Notes: generated from the letters alone by a model not told the origin. DNA of 64,000 nt from Acanthaster planci (GCF_001949145.1 NW_019091506.1:413548-477547); one strand, 5' to 3'. Shown: positions 34,067 through 45,418, counted from the stretch's first letter. A program made the numbers and translations.

Positions 34067-37000
34067 GTGAGTTATTTTGAAGGCCTTAACTTTTAGAATT
34101 ATTGCTATTTTTCAAAATCTCATGGACTTTTACGAGCAACGTTACGCCATCGGGTTAGGCTAGGCCTGGGCATGTACGTACATGTACACATGTCCATACG
34201 CCACTGTGCATGCGATCGACCATTGACAAAATGATGACATGGTTGACATAGGATGGACAGGTTCAAGCAATGACCAGTTATTAACCAGTGGTTGGTTCGT
34301 CACGTACCTAGCCATGAACAGTAAAGTTGAAGTGCGAACGACCCTACTCCTGACCCGATCCCCACTATGCCTAGTCAACCGTTGTCGGGTCGCCGAGCAT
34401 GCCGAGGCCGAAGGGAAGAAAAAGTGGCCGAACGAAGGTCAAAATAGGCCTACCAAAAATAAAAGTGAAAATGGTCGTTAGAAGTGACATACCATGGAGG
34501 TAGGAAGAGATGCGTACTGTTTGTAGTGAGTGTCATTTTCTTATGACTGGTCCTCTAGACTCTGCACTTTACTGTTAAAAATGGTTTATGGCAATCAACA
34601 ATGCGACTAACCTCAATAGGCTGATCGCGAATACTAGTTGACTAGACTAGTTCAACCATCATCGACAAGCTTATGTTCAATCAGACTTAGTTACCATGGT
34701 TACACCATGGTCAACTGTGGTCCTTAATCAAACTTGCCATGGGCCCGTCGACATGGTCGATGCTGTGTTCGGAGCAAAGCGGCGGAGTCCATACCTTTCA
34801 ATGCCCATGATCTATAGAGTTCAGTGGACGTATTTTTGAAAACTGTGGCCAGTCTTTCTGTCTTCATGCGTAAATACAAAAATAAATTGTTGCATAATTA
34901 TCTCATTAATGACTAAGTTCTGTGGTTTTTACTTTTTTCCACGGGGTTACAGGTCACCATCAACGACTATACATGTGTGTATAGCACTCCCTACTCACTT
35001 TTCGTCACATGGTTTGAACTTTACACACTGGGGCCTACTTGGATTTTTAGTCTATTATTAATAATCATAGCTCAGGATTTAGCTGGTTACAAGTGGACGT
35101 CGCCCTCTTTGACGTGTATACGTCAGAGCCTATAAAGGTTATTCAACATGTTTGAATTTACTCTAAATTTGAGGAGGGTCTGTGGTCTAATGGATGGTGC
35201 AACACCTTGAGATCACATGACACACTTCCAGCTGGATTCAAATCCCAGCGATTGTCTTTTTTTTTCCTTCCCCCCCCCCAAAAAAAAATTAAGAATGTTC
35301 TTGTCTTGTTCATTGTACATTGACTCCGATGCTTGATTACAGAGTTTTGCATTTTCTTTTTCTGATTCGTGGCTCCGGAGGTTTCTCTAAGGGAAAAAAG
35401 TCCAAAATTGTAAAATGGTCGGATTCCCACCTCTTGAATACAAAGTTGTAATGACTATGCTGACACTGAGCCAGACTAAGATTTGCCCTGGTAAGAATTT
35501 CTAAGTCCAAAAAAAAAACAGCTACAGCGCATGTGCCCGGCAAAATATCGTTTAGTATAAATTTGCCTGCACTGGGTAAATATACATGCACCTGTACACT
35601 GCCTTTTTGAAATCACTTCTCCCGTTCCCGTTTCCAACTATACTTGCGCATATCCTTCAACTGCAGTCATTTCAACTGACGAGTTTCTTTAATTATTAAT
35701 CATTTGACACAGGGTGTATCGACTGCGAGAAGTGCCACGGTCCAGAATGTCCCCTCCAGCAAGGCAGCGCACCCATCCTGATCAGCGACACCCCAACTAT
35801 CTCCCGTGCCGTCGCTTCGCTACCGGGGATCTTGGATCTTCGCACCATTAGCGGCACGAGGCAGGTCATTGCCAACGACAGCATAGCCCGGAAGACAGTG
35901 TTTGGTCCACTAGAGGCCCTGGAGACTAGCTGCGATGGGCAAGACGAGGGATTTGTCCTGAAGGTAGCGGGAATCCAATCAGCATTTCCATCATCAGCTA
36001 TATAGCATTCACAAAGGATTTGACTGTTTTGGGATCTTTTGAAAGTTGAGAGCTTACATTTAAACCTGTTTCAAGGTTTATATAAATGATATCAGACACA
36101 TTGTACACCCGATGCTAAATGTTGACTTTTATGCGTAGAACTAAGAGCTGACACTTTGACATGAATAACAAAAATCGATGGTGAGAAATTGCAGACTCTA
36201 TCAAAGTAAAGCAAGAAAAACAGTGCAAGAGGTTAACCCTAACCTTCCCCAACCACACAGAATTACACAGTAGTAAAGTGTTTAATTCTGGGGGGATAGG
36301 TCAGGTAGGCCCATAACAGCTGGCTTTTGCACCGGGTTTGGCATACCTCAGAAAAACAAAGTCCAACAGCCTCTGTGCACTAAGTCCCATATGGGTGTTT
36401 AATTAACTTAGTTTGAATGGGGAAGGTTAGGGCCGGCAACCCTTGGGGGGTTAGGGTTAATGTGAATAACTATTGGTCATGACCATTTAGGCAAAAGAAA
36501 TGTTTCCTTTGCTACAAGCATTAAATAGCTGGACAATATTCCTGTGTCTACATGTAGGTTTTCAAGAAAGATGGTGCTGTGGTCAAGCTGGACACATCGG
36601 ACGAGCAGCGGTGCAACTGGATGACCCTTGTCACCGCGGCCACCACCACAGCCAACCAGAATCTGATCGTCTACCCGTTCCAGGGTGCCCTGTACTTCAC
36701 TGTCATCAAGGACATACGAACTGGGGAGGTCTTGCGAGTCTGGTATGCCCCCAACTATGCCGCCAAGCTGGGACAGCCGCTACTGAATGGTAATCCTCGT
36801 ATGAGTTGGATTCCATGAGCATTTGATGCTTTGAATCTTCCTTTGGATGATTCAGATGTCAGGACCAGTACGCGTCCTACCCTTGAAAAGCACCGAACAT
36901 ATGTACAGTTTTCAAAATCAACCCTAACTCACTATGGCCTTTTTTCTAGGGCACATCCTCAATCCTCCAAAATCCTCCAATTGCCCAACCGCAAAAACGG

Positions 37001-40000
37001 CAGACGCCTAGACCACTCAACCACTGAGCTTGCCGGGGTCGGCTGGCCAGTCCTAGTCAGATGTTGCAGCGGGTACCACAAACTATTTCCAAAGATGTTG
37101 TGTCAAGGAGATGCTATTTTTTTGGCTTTGCTCCTGTTCTCACAAAAGGCTGACAGTTAATAGGTCGTTACAATGGTCCTGCTGCAAATAATTGGGCTTA
37201 TATCGGAGATGTCAATTCATTGTTGCTATTACAGAGTGACAATCTGTAATTACAAATGAAAACTCCAAGATTTCCACCTTTTGAAAAGTGATGTTGTCAC
37301 TTAAAATCCACGTCTACTTAAATAATCATCTCATGCAAAATTCCAGATTTACTAATCTGTATATTTTCCAGAATGTCAATATATCAACCGTCTTTTTATA
37401 GATGTCAATTCGTTGCCGCTATTACAGAGTGACAATCTGTAATTACAAATTAAAACTCCAAAGACGTGAGTTCAGAATCACGCTCAGGGAAGGATCAAGC
37501 AACGTGTATCCAGGGGTTTCAGAGTGTGACTCCGTAGCTGACTTTCTTTCTTTTTCTTTTTTTTCGTGGTCTTGCCCAGATACATGTACTTCAAAACCTT
37601 TGGATGAGACTCCAACAGCAGGTGCATCATCTGCTGAAGACACCGGTGTGAATGCACTCTCTGATATCAGCACAACCTTGTCCTCCACTGATGCATCAAC
37701 ACTCGTCAGCAAATCAGCAATAGCATCTGCAGGGGCGGAGGATACGTCCATTTCAACACCCTGGAGAGCCCAGCGTAGGATAGTCACGCGATCAAACGCC
37801 CGGGCCCAGTTGGCATCAGGCTCTTCCAGGAGGCGACAGAACCGAGCCAAAAAGAGGGGTCCCGTCTCAAAGAAGCCAAAAGCAAGTCGTCCTTCCAAAT
37901 CCAAATCCGTGAAGGATGTGGACGCTGCAGGAAATGATGATGAAGATGATGAAGAATTTGATGAAGCTGATGAAGAAAGCGAAGAAGAAGAAATGGTACC
38001 GTTTACAACTCTCTCCATGAGGGGTCGACCAGTCAAGCGCAAGTATGTAGTCAGTACATTGTTAGGTAAGGGCAAGAAGGCAAAGATGATCACAACGAGT
38101 AGAGTGCAGTCTCAGTCCAGTGGCGACATCACCGGTGAGAAACAAGCCCGCAAGGTGGTGAAGAAACACTCAAGAAATACTACCAGCTGGCGCCGAAGCG
38201 CAAAGCAGCAGGAGCATCCAAGCCAGCCAGGCAGACGGACAGCATCGTCGCCAAACCTCCCAAGAGAATCCGGAAGAATTCTCACCTGCCTGAGAAAGAG
38301 TACAGACAAATCGAGGAACGCATCTGGGATGAGAGCCAGCGGTCCTGCTACAGTTGCTCGCAGGTGTTTGATGACAGCACCCAGGTGAAGGAACACCTGC
38401 TGAGCGAGCACCAGCAGGAGCCCATCCCCTGCCCTGACTGCAAGAAGTTTGTCCTCACCAGCGAACAGCTCGCGGAGCACACCGCTGCCATCCACCGGGA
38501 ACCCCCAGATGCCTCCGTCGACGACGCGCCCACCTACAAGTGCCCCCTCTGCGACAAGCAGTTGCTGCACCGCCGCACCTTCCACAACCACCTTGAGTTC
38601 GTCCACAGCAAGACCTTTCGCTGTGACACCTGCGGCGGGCAGTTCTGGAACCGCTCCAAGTTCCTGCAGCACGTTGGGGAGCACCGGCTGCAGGGCGAGA
38701 ACGTGAATGCCGAGGAGATGTACACCTGTGACAAGTGCAAGCGGGAGTTCACCTGCCTGTCAGGCCTGAGCATTCACAAGGCCTTCGCACACAAGGAGAA
38801 GTCCTTCTCCTGCTCCCACTGCGACTACACCACGCGCTACGAGCTCACTCTGCAGGAGCACATCCTGTTCAGCCACCCGGAGAACGACCTGGGCATCCCG
38901 GAGTCGCAGAAGCTCCGCTGTGAGGTCTGCGATGCCGTCTTCCTTCGGACTCGGACCCTCAAGCACCACATGATGAACCACAAGAAGCGGGAATTCAAGT
39001 GCAACAAGTGCGACGCTGTCTACCGCCGCAAGGAGACGCTGCTCCATCACAACTGCCTGACGGCGCGCCGCCGCACCGTGGCCCTGGACGTCGTGGACCT
39101 CACCGAGCCGACAGCGGGCACCTGCAACATGTTCGAGTGCCAGCAGTGCAACAAGATGTTTGCCAACCAGGCCAGCCTGAAGCACCACGCCAAGACGCAC
39201 CAGGACAAGAACTACACCTGCAGCGTCTGCAACAAGGAGTTCCACAAGCGCTTCAACTTTGACCTGCACAAGTACCAACATCTCCGCGTGGCCACCAGTG
39301 AGGATGGCAGCCGGGAGCTGATCCAGGTCGGAGAGGAATCAGTGGAGAAGCATAACTGCCACCTGTGTGAAGTTCACTTCACCAAGATGAACCCACTTAT
39401 TCAGCATCTCCAGGTAAAGACTGGTAGCCCCAAATGTCCAGTGCTTTCCAGAGCTGTCCAGAAATGGAGCGTTATATAAATTTTGAGTCCAGTGGTGACA
39501 TTTTTCTCTCCCTGTTACATGTGACCTTTGCAGTAGGACAAGGAATAAATTACTGGAATTGACTTTGCACTGTTTTTGTTTGTTTGGCAGGTAATCTGCA
39601 TTACTTTAATCACTCTTTGAAATTACAGAATTAGTTCGAGACTTTCATGTTATGAAATCTTGTGTCAAATGTAACCGGACAAGAAAAAAATTGGACTCTG
39701 GATTTATGGAATGGCCCAAAGGTATTCGTGCTTGCTGGCTACAGAGACCTGAAAAATACAAATTGAGAAAGTCAAAGGACCTGACTTTTTATCCTAGCAG
39801 AATCGTTTTGGAAGATTCTGCGAATTAGTTTTGAAATGCCACGCCCTCCAACTTTTTCAACTTCTGTCGCAAAAAAATGAATAATCAGTCATCACCCAAA
39901 TGTACAAAAAGCTTGTGGTTAGTTGTCGTATTTGTTGAGTTACAGAGATCTATACACGTTTACACAGAGCGACAGTTTGTTCACTTTATGTTCAGGAACT

Positions 40001-43000
40001 ATAAATCCACTGACAAACAGAGACCTTGTTTTGTTTACAAACCTTGCCCACCATTTTGTATGGGCAGCCATTGTTGTCCACAAGATTTGCCTCAACGTGC
40101 ACATTTTGCTTCCTGGATGTAACATGAGAGGCATATTAGTGGAAATATTTGTTATATAGTGTTTTAGTAGTTCATGAAATTTTGTCATACTTTGTGAATT
40201 GTTTTCATGATTTTGTACTCACTACCTGTTCTTATTCTTGACAGAGCTACCACAGTTCGGCCATTCCAGAAGTTTACGTCTGCACACCCTGCCAGAGGTT
40301 GTTCCTGAGCCGGGAGGAGCTCTCTGCCCACGTGGCCAACCACACCCGCATCACCCTGCCCAAGGGCGTGACCCTGGACTCCCTCCACAGCTGCCCCATC
40401 TGCGGGCGGGTCTTCAAGGCGGCTGGGAGCCTAACATCGCATATGAGCCTGCACACGGGCGACAAGAACCACATCTGCGAGGTGTGCGGGAAGACGTTCC
40501 GTCGGGCCGACTCACTGAAGTCACACCGCTTAGCTCGGCACGACACCAACAGCAAGATGTACAAATGCAATGTGAGTTGTCAGTGTAAAGATAATTTATT
40601 TCTTACGAGCTTCTGGGTACTATACTGTGGCGCATGACAAGAGTACTGTTTTATTACAAATTCAAGAAAAGCACAAGTTTCGAATAGGTTTCCTTTGAGC
40701 CCTTGTCATATGGCACCTGTGGCTTTCAGAACTTCAGACTGATCCCCTTTTAAGAAAGACCCTGACAACTGTGTGTTGAGGATAACAGGAATTGGTTCAG
40801 ATGTGTCTTGCGAGTTTTTGTTGTAGTTTGAACTGCTAGACCCAAGTATGAAGAGCGAGTGTCAAATCATAGAGAGTGATGCTGGCACAAGTAATATTCA
40901 CACCAAATATTCCCCTTTGGATGACCATGGGGGATCAACATTNNNNNNNNNNNNNNNNNNNNNNNNNNNNNNNNNNNNNNNNNNNNNNNNNNNNNNNNNN
41001 NNNNNNNNNNNNNNNNNNNNNNNNNNNNNNNNNNNNNNNNNNNNNNNNNNNNNNNNNNNNNNNNNNNNNNNNNNNNNNNNNNNNNNNNNNNNNNNNNNNN
41101 NNNNNNNNNNNNNNNNNNNNNNNNNNNNNNNNNNNNNNNNNNNNNNNNNNNNNNNNNNNNNNNNNNNNNNNNNNNNNNNNNNNNNNNNNNNNNNNNNNNN
41201 NNNNNNNNNNNNNNNNNNNNNNNNNNNNNNNNNNNNNNNNNNNNNNNNNNNNNNNNNNNNNNNNNNNNNNNNNNNNNNNNNNNNNNNNNNNNNNNNNNNN
41301 NNNNNNNNNNNNNNNNNNNNNNNNNNNNNNNNNNNNNNNNNNNNNNNNNNNNNNNNNNNNNNNNNNNNNNNNNNNNNNNNNNNNNNNNNNNNNNNNNNNN
41401 NNNNNNNNNNNNNNNNNNNNNNNNNNNNNNNNNNNNNNNNNNNNNNNNNNNNNNNNNNNNNNNNGTGGGACCTTGACTTGACTCTGCATCCTTCCTTCCG
41501 ACCCTTGGCTTTCATTGTTCTAGATTTGCGACAAGTCCTTCAAGTCTAACTGCCTGCGGGGTCACATTCAGTTCCACACGGGCCAACGCGACTACCAGTG
41601 CCCACACTGTAACCGCACTTTCAGTCAACGGGGTAACTTCAACAGGCACGTTGTCCTGCATGGCAAAAAAGTGAGTGGTAACTTAATACATTGCAGAAAA
41701 ACGTAATATTGGTGAATACGTAGACTAAACCAAGAGACACCATAGCTGGGGTGGCACTGCACTCTTAGCAGTTGCTAATTTGTTCTACGAAAAAATGATA
41801 GTTTAAATGATTTTCTGTGACTAACGTAGCCAGATTCTGCAGTCTTCTGGATCAAAATAACATTGTTTTGCTATGGATTTTGCTTTAAAAGGAAAAAAAT
41901 ACTTGGCCTTTAAAAGGAAAAAAATACTTGGCCTTTAAAAGGAAAAAAATACTTGGCCTTTAAAAGGAAAAAAATACTTGGCCTTTAAAAGGAAAAAAAA
42001 TACTTGGCCTTTAAAAGGAAAAAAATACTTGGCAGCATTTACAAAGAACAAAGAAAGAGAACCACCTGGGTTAGGGACCAAAATAGTTAAATAATTAATA
42101 GTTAAATGCAATGTCACCGTAGCCCACCTGTTAGCTTTGTTTTACTGCCAAACCTGGTTCCCTACGGCTACAAAGCAACCTGCAGTAATAAGAACAGATT
42201 GATCCTCAATTGCCAGTGGGCCAATCCTGCCACCAGTGATGCTAATGCCGGGCTGAATACTAATTGCATGGAATCAGTAGTCTTTATCGGGAAATGACGC
42301 GCTTGGCCACTTGCACTGCATAAATGCAGCTGCTAGTTTAATAATAAAAAGGAATTCCAAGCTACCACATGCTCACGCACATGTGTTAGCTTGACGCGCT
42401 CGTGAAGTTTGCAAATCTGGACACCCAATTGATCAAAGCAGGAAGTAATTCATGTTTACTGTCTGACAACGAGCGTTGTGCCACCACAGTAATGGCTTCT
42501 GACTCTGAGTGTCAAATTACTTTATAGCTGTGCTTTGTCAAGTAATTTTCAAGTACCACGCAGCTAAACTGGAGACAAGGGACACTGGATGGTGTCTGTC
42601 AGTTGGTATTTTAAGCCTTTGCGAGCGCCGCCAAACTTTTTGATTCGATTTGCCCGACTTTGTCCATGGCTGCCCACCACTTGAACATCTTCCCGTTGTT
42701 GGAATTCACACGCACAGAAACAGTACAAGTGCCCCAACTGTGACCGGGTCTTCAAGCACGAGGAGTATCTGGAACGTCACCAGCTGGTCCACGGGAGTTA
42801 CGACTTCGTCTGCACCACCTGCGGGGGGAAGTTCTCCACCCAGCACTTCTTGACCAATCACATCCGCAAGGTGAGTCCGATGAAATGGTAGGTTTCATGT
42901 ATGTATATACTCGTACATGTAATTTTGTTTTGTGTGTGGGCCTATAGTGTGCTTTAAATATCCTTAACCCTAACACTCCTCAGTCCTCCAACAGGTGAAG

Positions 43001-45418
43001 GATTTAGGAGGGTTAGGGTTAATTGGGTTTTAGTTTTAATGTGCTCGTTGATATTTCTGGATATTGTATGCTCACTGTCTTAGATATGTTTTTATTTTGA
43101 GGCGATCTTGATGAGAGGAATTAGACACTTTTAACATAATTTTTAATTGTACAGCACTATGAGCCGCCTTGCAGGCATTGTGCTTAATAAAACGATTTAT
43201 TAAATACACTTACTCTCCAGTGTTGAGATGTTTCAGGTTTTTTCTGATTTGAGGATTTTTTGGTCAGGATTTTCCTGATTCCATTATTTTGCAAACAATC
43301 TTGTTCAAAATCTGGGAAATCCTGGTTTACCATTGTTGATGTTTTTCACACAGAACTCAAGCAATGGGTTTTAAGGGATTCCTTAAGGCAAACACGGGGA
43401 CCCTGTGCTGCGGTGGGATCCTCCAACCTCACGGCGATTATTTTGTGGGTACTTCGTTTTCCTCCAATCGCACCCCTGACTGTCAGAAAAACATTTCAAC
43501 GTCGTTTCGATAGTAACCTCAGCCGTGCAACTTTTTTTCCGATAAATTAAAAGCAACGAAAGGGCATCATGTGCTTAGTGTTGTTAATTACAATAAGTAT
43601 TACAAACTCCTGACATTCACACATTTTATTTTGGGCTATATCCAACACACATGGACGTGGGCTGAGTGCTATAAATACCTAGAAGGGGACGTTGATGGAA
43701 ATTCTTAAGGTTCGTTAAGGTTATCCGGGGTTTGAAGTCATTTTTCAGTTGCTTTTGTTTTGTTTTCACATGCTCTCACGAGTTTTGACAAGTATTTTAC
43801 AAGTATTCACAATTGCGTTAAGTGTACTTCACAAGTATTCACAGGCTCTTCATACTCACACCAGTCTCAACAAAAGCTACAAGCCGTCACTAAGGCTGAA
43901 TCTGTCCAAATATTTGAATATTCAGTTGTAACAGATTCCTGCAAAAGCTGGAATTAAGCTGCCGTTATATTGCGTTTTGAAATATGCCCTAGAATGCACT
44001 TTTGTGCCCAAATAATTCCATTTTGCCCAATTTTTTGTTGATTTTCACTGCGGAATAATCAATTTCAAAACTACATATCCAGATCTGAGTATTTGAATAA
44101 TTTGCACAGCCCAATTTTTCACTCGTGGCTTAATAGCAAAAGTACTTGGGAGAGTACTTGGGATGATAAGTGGAAAAATAAGCACTTGACTACGACTCTG
44201 GATGTTGGTGGGGTTTTAGGTTATTGTAGTTAAATACTATTCATAAATACCTCTGACAGTCTCCCTGTTCAACAATGTGCAACTTGGCTGTGTAGTAACA
44301 TTTGATAATGCCTGCTGAGAAGTGATAATGCCTGCTACGTAAATCACTTGCTGGCACCTAGATAACGAGACAGTTTAATTGATTTTGATTGGTCAAGAGT
44401 CCGTGTGCACGCTGCTTGCCAAGCATGCACCAAGTCCACAGGAGGAGATTCTATTGGATAAACTTGCATAAGGAATATACCATAAAATGTATGGGGGTGT
44501 TTGGGAAAGTGAAGGTAACATTCTACCTCTTCCAGATTTTCCAGGTTGGGAGGGAGTTTTTTTTTTATTTTTTTAAGGATAGAATGTCAACAAGCCTGAT
44601 GAAGAAACATGCATGGTATTCATGGTCGGAAACATGTTACACGTACATGTGTTAGGAAGGTACAGAAGACCACAGAAGCTTTTAAGCCAGATAGTTCCAA
44701 CCACTGGAAATTTCAGCAGATCTGCTCAATAAACCTAAAAACATTTTTTAAAAAAATCAATGACTCACACAGACACAGTGGTGACTTTTTTCAAATTTAA
44801 TATTGTAGACGTTTTAGCACACTGCTTTTAATACAAAAATAATTGTTTTTCCCCTTATTTCTGTAGTTTTAGGTAAATAAAAAACAAATAAAAATCCAGG
44901 TCGGGCACATATCGCAGGTCGGGCGCGGACGCTAAACAAGTAATTTTTTTATGTGGTCTAATGACAATAACATACGGCTGGCTAGCTCAGTTGAGCACTT
45001 GTACGGTATTCCAGAGGTTCCAGGTTATTATCCTATCCTGTTCAAATCAGCCTCTTTGTTTATCTTCATAAGTACAATATAAGTACATCGTCTGTTTCCC
45101 TTTATTGTTTGTTTGACGGGCTTAAGAGAACAGAGTTTTTTTTATTATTATTGTGACATCGATCTGCTTCTATAGGTCCACGAAGCTGAGGAGGCGTGCC
45201 AGTGCGAGTACTGCGGCATGAAGTTCAAGTACCTGCAGTCCTACCGTAGCCACATGCACCGCAAGCACCCAGAGGTCAACCGCAGTAACTACCGACCAGT
45301 CACTGAGTACTCCGCCGACGTCCAGACTTTGGAGGGCATCGTGTCCTCGCTGATCACGGTGAGCGAGGACACTGGGGAGGAGGGGACAACCACAGAAGTC
45401 CAGCAGATGCAGGAGTGA
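34009..45418 (+). CDS. PRDM15: PRDM15-like PR-domain zinc-finger protein (8 exons)
   Basis: Nuclear sequence-specific regulator of the PRDM family. Exons: 34009-34066, 35713-35963, 36558-36789, 37580-39413, 40245-40571, 41524-41670, 42718-42870, 45176-45418. Predicted product is about 1081 residues. Residues about 20-180 form the WC-x2-C motif plus PR/SET-like domain, with FGPLE, LKVFKKDG, CNWMTLV, QNL and LRVWYAPNYA. An acidic low-complexity stretch and basic patches follow, then about 17 C2H2 fingers from about residue 436 to the last finger HMHRKHPEV, which is typical of PRDM15. The tail is only about 50 residues. The total coding length is 3245, one base short of a multiple of three, because exon 4 contains a one-base frameshift. 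By memory the PR domain is closer to PRDM15 than to PRDM10. The gene is divergent from the HINFP-like gene. Confidence 0.93.
34610..34742 (-). repeat. Dispersed repeat, inverted copy in PRDM15-like intron 1
   Basis: Inverted relative of 28434-28553. The two copies lie inside two different, divergent genes 6 kb apart. Confidence 0.6.
35171..35251 (+). mobile_element. tRNA-like SINE head
   Basis: GGTCTGTGGTCTAATGGATGG (box A) and GGATTCAAATCCCAGCG (box B), followed by T-rich and C-rich tracts. It lies in PRDM15-like intron 1. It lacks a proper acceptor stem, so it is not a tRNA gene. Confidence 0.55.
35713..35963 (+). CDS. PRDM15: PRDM15-like exon 2 (N-terminal half of PR domain)
   Basis: Acceptor TTTGACACAG, donor GTAGCG. 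Encodes the C-x2-C-x2-C-x3-C knuckle (CIDCEKCHGPEC), the SRAVASLPGIL segment and KTVFGPLEAL, the first half of the PR domain. Ends in phase 0. Confidence 0.93.
36233..36460. mobile_element. TTAA-flanked element (220 bp)
   Basis: TTAA at 36233-36236 and 36457-36460. The left end CCCTAACCTTCCCC pairs with GGGGAAGGTTAGGG at 36419-36432, and the outer right end is GGGGGGTTAGGG. It lies in PRDM15-like intron 2. Confidence 0.5.
36558..36789 (+). CDS. PRDM15: PRDM15-like exon 3 (C-terminal half of PR domain)
   Basis: Acceptor CTACATGTAG, donor GTAATC. Encodes VFKKDGAVVKLDTSDEQRC, CNWMTLV, QNLIVYPFQGALYF and EVLRVWYAPNYAAKLG, the SET-like core. Classic SET catalytic residues are not evident, as in most PRDM proteins. 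Confidence 0.95.
37208..37463 (+). repeat. Pair of 63-bp direct repeats
   Basis: 37208-37270 and 37401-37463 are nearly identical (GATGTCAATTC, GCTATTACAGAGTGACAATC, TGTAATTACAAAT, AAAACTCCAA). They lie in PRDM15-like intron 3, shortly before exon 4. Confidence 0.8.
37580..39413 (+). CDS. PRDM15: PRDM15-like exon 4 (linker and fingers 1-11, frameshifted)
   Basis: Acceptor CTTGCCCAG, donor GTAAAG. The first 560 bases read in one frame: a Ser/Thr-rich linker, a basic block (RRRQNRAKKR), an acidic block (DDEDDEEFDEADEESEEEE) and GRPVKRKYV. The rest reads in another frame: a basic stretch KKYYQLAPKRKAAG, then eleven C2H2 fingers to 39413. The downstream frame is closed upstream by a TGA at 38136, and the upstream frame runs into non-family residues, so the shift lies between about 38130 and 38165. 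One missing base, for example in the run of A at 38162-38165, would explain it. No intron long enough to splice fits. Assembly error is more likely than a dead gene. Confidence 0.9.
40245..40571 (+). CDS. PRDM15: PRDM15-like exon 5 (three fingers)
   Basis: Acceptor TTATTCTTGACAG, donor GTGAGT. Encodes fingers CTPCQRLF...H, CPICGRVFKAAGSLTSHMSL and CEVCGKTFRRADSLKSHRLA, then YKCN. Phase 0 in and out. The first finger half (C-x2-C) of the next unit is split at this junction. Confidence 0.94.
40943..41464. other. Assembly gap (run of N)
   Basis: A 522-base run of N inside intron 5 of the PRDM15-like gene. The finger split across exons 5 and 6 remains intact, so the gap is intronic. Confidence 1.
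41524..41670 (+). CDS. PRDM15: PRDM15-like exon 6 (two fingers)
   Basis: Acceptor TTGTTCTAG, donor GTGAGT. Completes CN|IC of one finger (ICDKSFKSNCLRGHIQFH) and encodes CPHCNRTFSQRGNFNRHVVL. The intact finger across the junction shows that no coding exon is missing in the assembly gap. Confidence 0.94.
41884..42034. repeat. 25-bp tandem repeat, six units
   Basis: The unit CCTTTAAAAGGAAAAAAATA plus CTTGG repeats about six times with almost no change. TTTAAA inside each unit is part of a small palindrome (CCTTTAAAAGG). It lies in PRDM15-like intron 6. Confidence 0.92.
42370..42530. repeat. Old dispersed repeat, partial copy C
   Basis: Matches 6440-6600 (AGCTTGACGCGCTCGTG, CAATTGATCAAAG, GCCACCACAGTAATGGCTTC). 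It lies in intron 6 of the PRDM15-like gene. Confidence 0.6.
42718..42870 (+). CDS. PRDM15: PRDM15-like exon 7 (two fingers)
   Basis: Acceptor ACACGCACAG, donor GTGAGT. Encodes CPNCDRVFKHEEYLERHQLV and CTTCGGKFSTQHFLTNHIRK. The final His of the second finger comes from exon 8. Confidence 0.94.
42964..43022. mobile_element. TTAA-flanked micro-element (51 bp), twin A
   Basis: TTAA at 42964-42967 and 43019-43022 bracket 51 bases: CCCTAACACTCCTCAGTCCT on the left pairs with AGGATTTAGGAGGGTTAGGG on the right. A near-identical 51-bp twin lies at 52716-52766. It lies in PRDM15-like intron 7. Confidence 0.6.
43230..43480. repeat. Dispersed repeat, copy 1 (PRDM15-like intron 7)
   Basis: Matches 50060-50305: AGGATTTT, GGATTTTCCTG, CTCAAGCAATGGGT, CTTAAGGCAAA, TTTTGTGG and CGCACCCCTG appear in order. 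Confidence 0.55.
44977..45035 (+). mobile_element. Candidate tRNA-like SINE head
   Basis: GGCTGGCTAGCTCAGTTGAG (box A) and GAGGTTCCAGGTTATTATCC (degenerate box B) in PRDM15-like intron 7, 140 bases before the last exon. Confidence 0.4.
45176..45418 (+). CDS. PRDM15: PRDM15-like exon 8 (last finger, stop)
   Basis: Acceptor GCTTCTATAG. VHEAEE completes the preceding finger. The last finger is CEYCGMKFKYLQSYRSHMHR KHPE, followed by a short acidic tail and TGA at 45416. The vertebrate proteins have a much longer tail here. Confidence 0.94.
   Translation, partial: VHEAEEACQCEYCGMKFKYLQSYRSHMHRKHPEVNRSNYRPVTEYSADVQTLEGIVSSLITVSEDTGEEGTTTEVQQMQE

Noticed and set aside
35171-35251. A functional tRNA gene
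   Set aside because: The A and B boxes are present, but no acceptor stem or anticodon arm of proper form can be drawn. It reads as a SINE head.
37402-37579. Methionine-initiated extension in front of PRDM15-like exon 4
   Set aside because: It is intron read-through. The acceptor at 37579 joins exon 3 in phase, and the extension resembles no PRDM protein.
38136-38160. A 24-base intron explaining the exon 4 frame change
   Set aside because: GTGAGA and a following AG exist, but the distance is far too short for spliceosomal splicing.
40848-41549. ORFs of 184-233 codons made mostly of unknown residues
   Set aside because: They span the run of N in the assembly gap and carry no information.
34009-45418. 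Naming the PR-domain gene PRDM10 instead of PRDM15
   Set aside because: PRDM10 has a different PR-domain middle as I recall it. The LKVFxKDG and DTSxExxCNWM pattern and the final RKHPE finger fit PRDM15 better. A tree would settle it.
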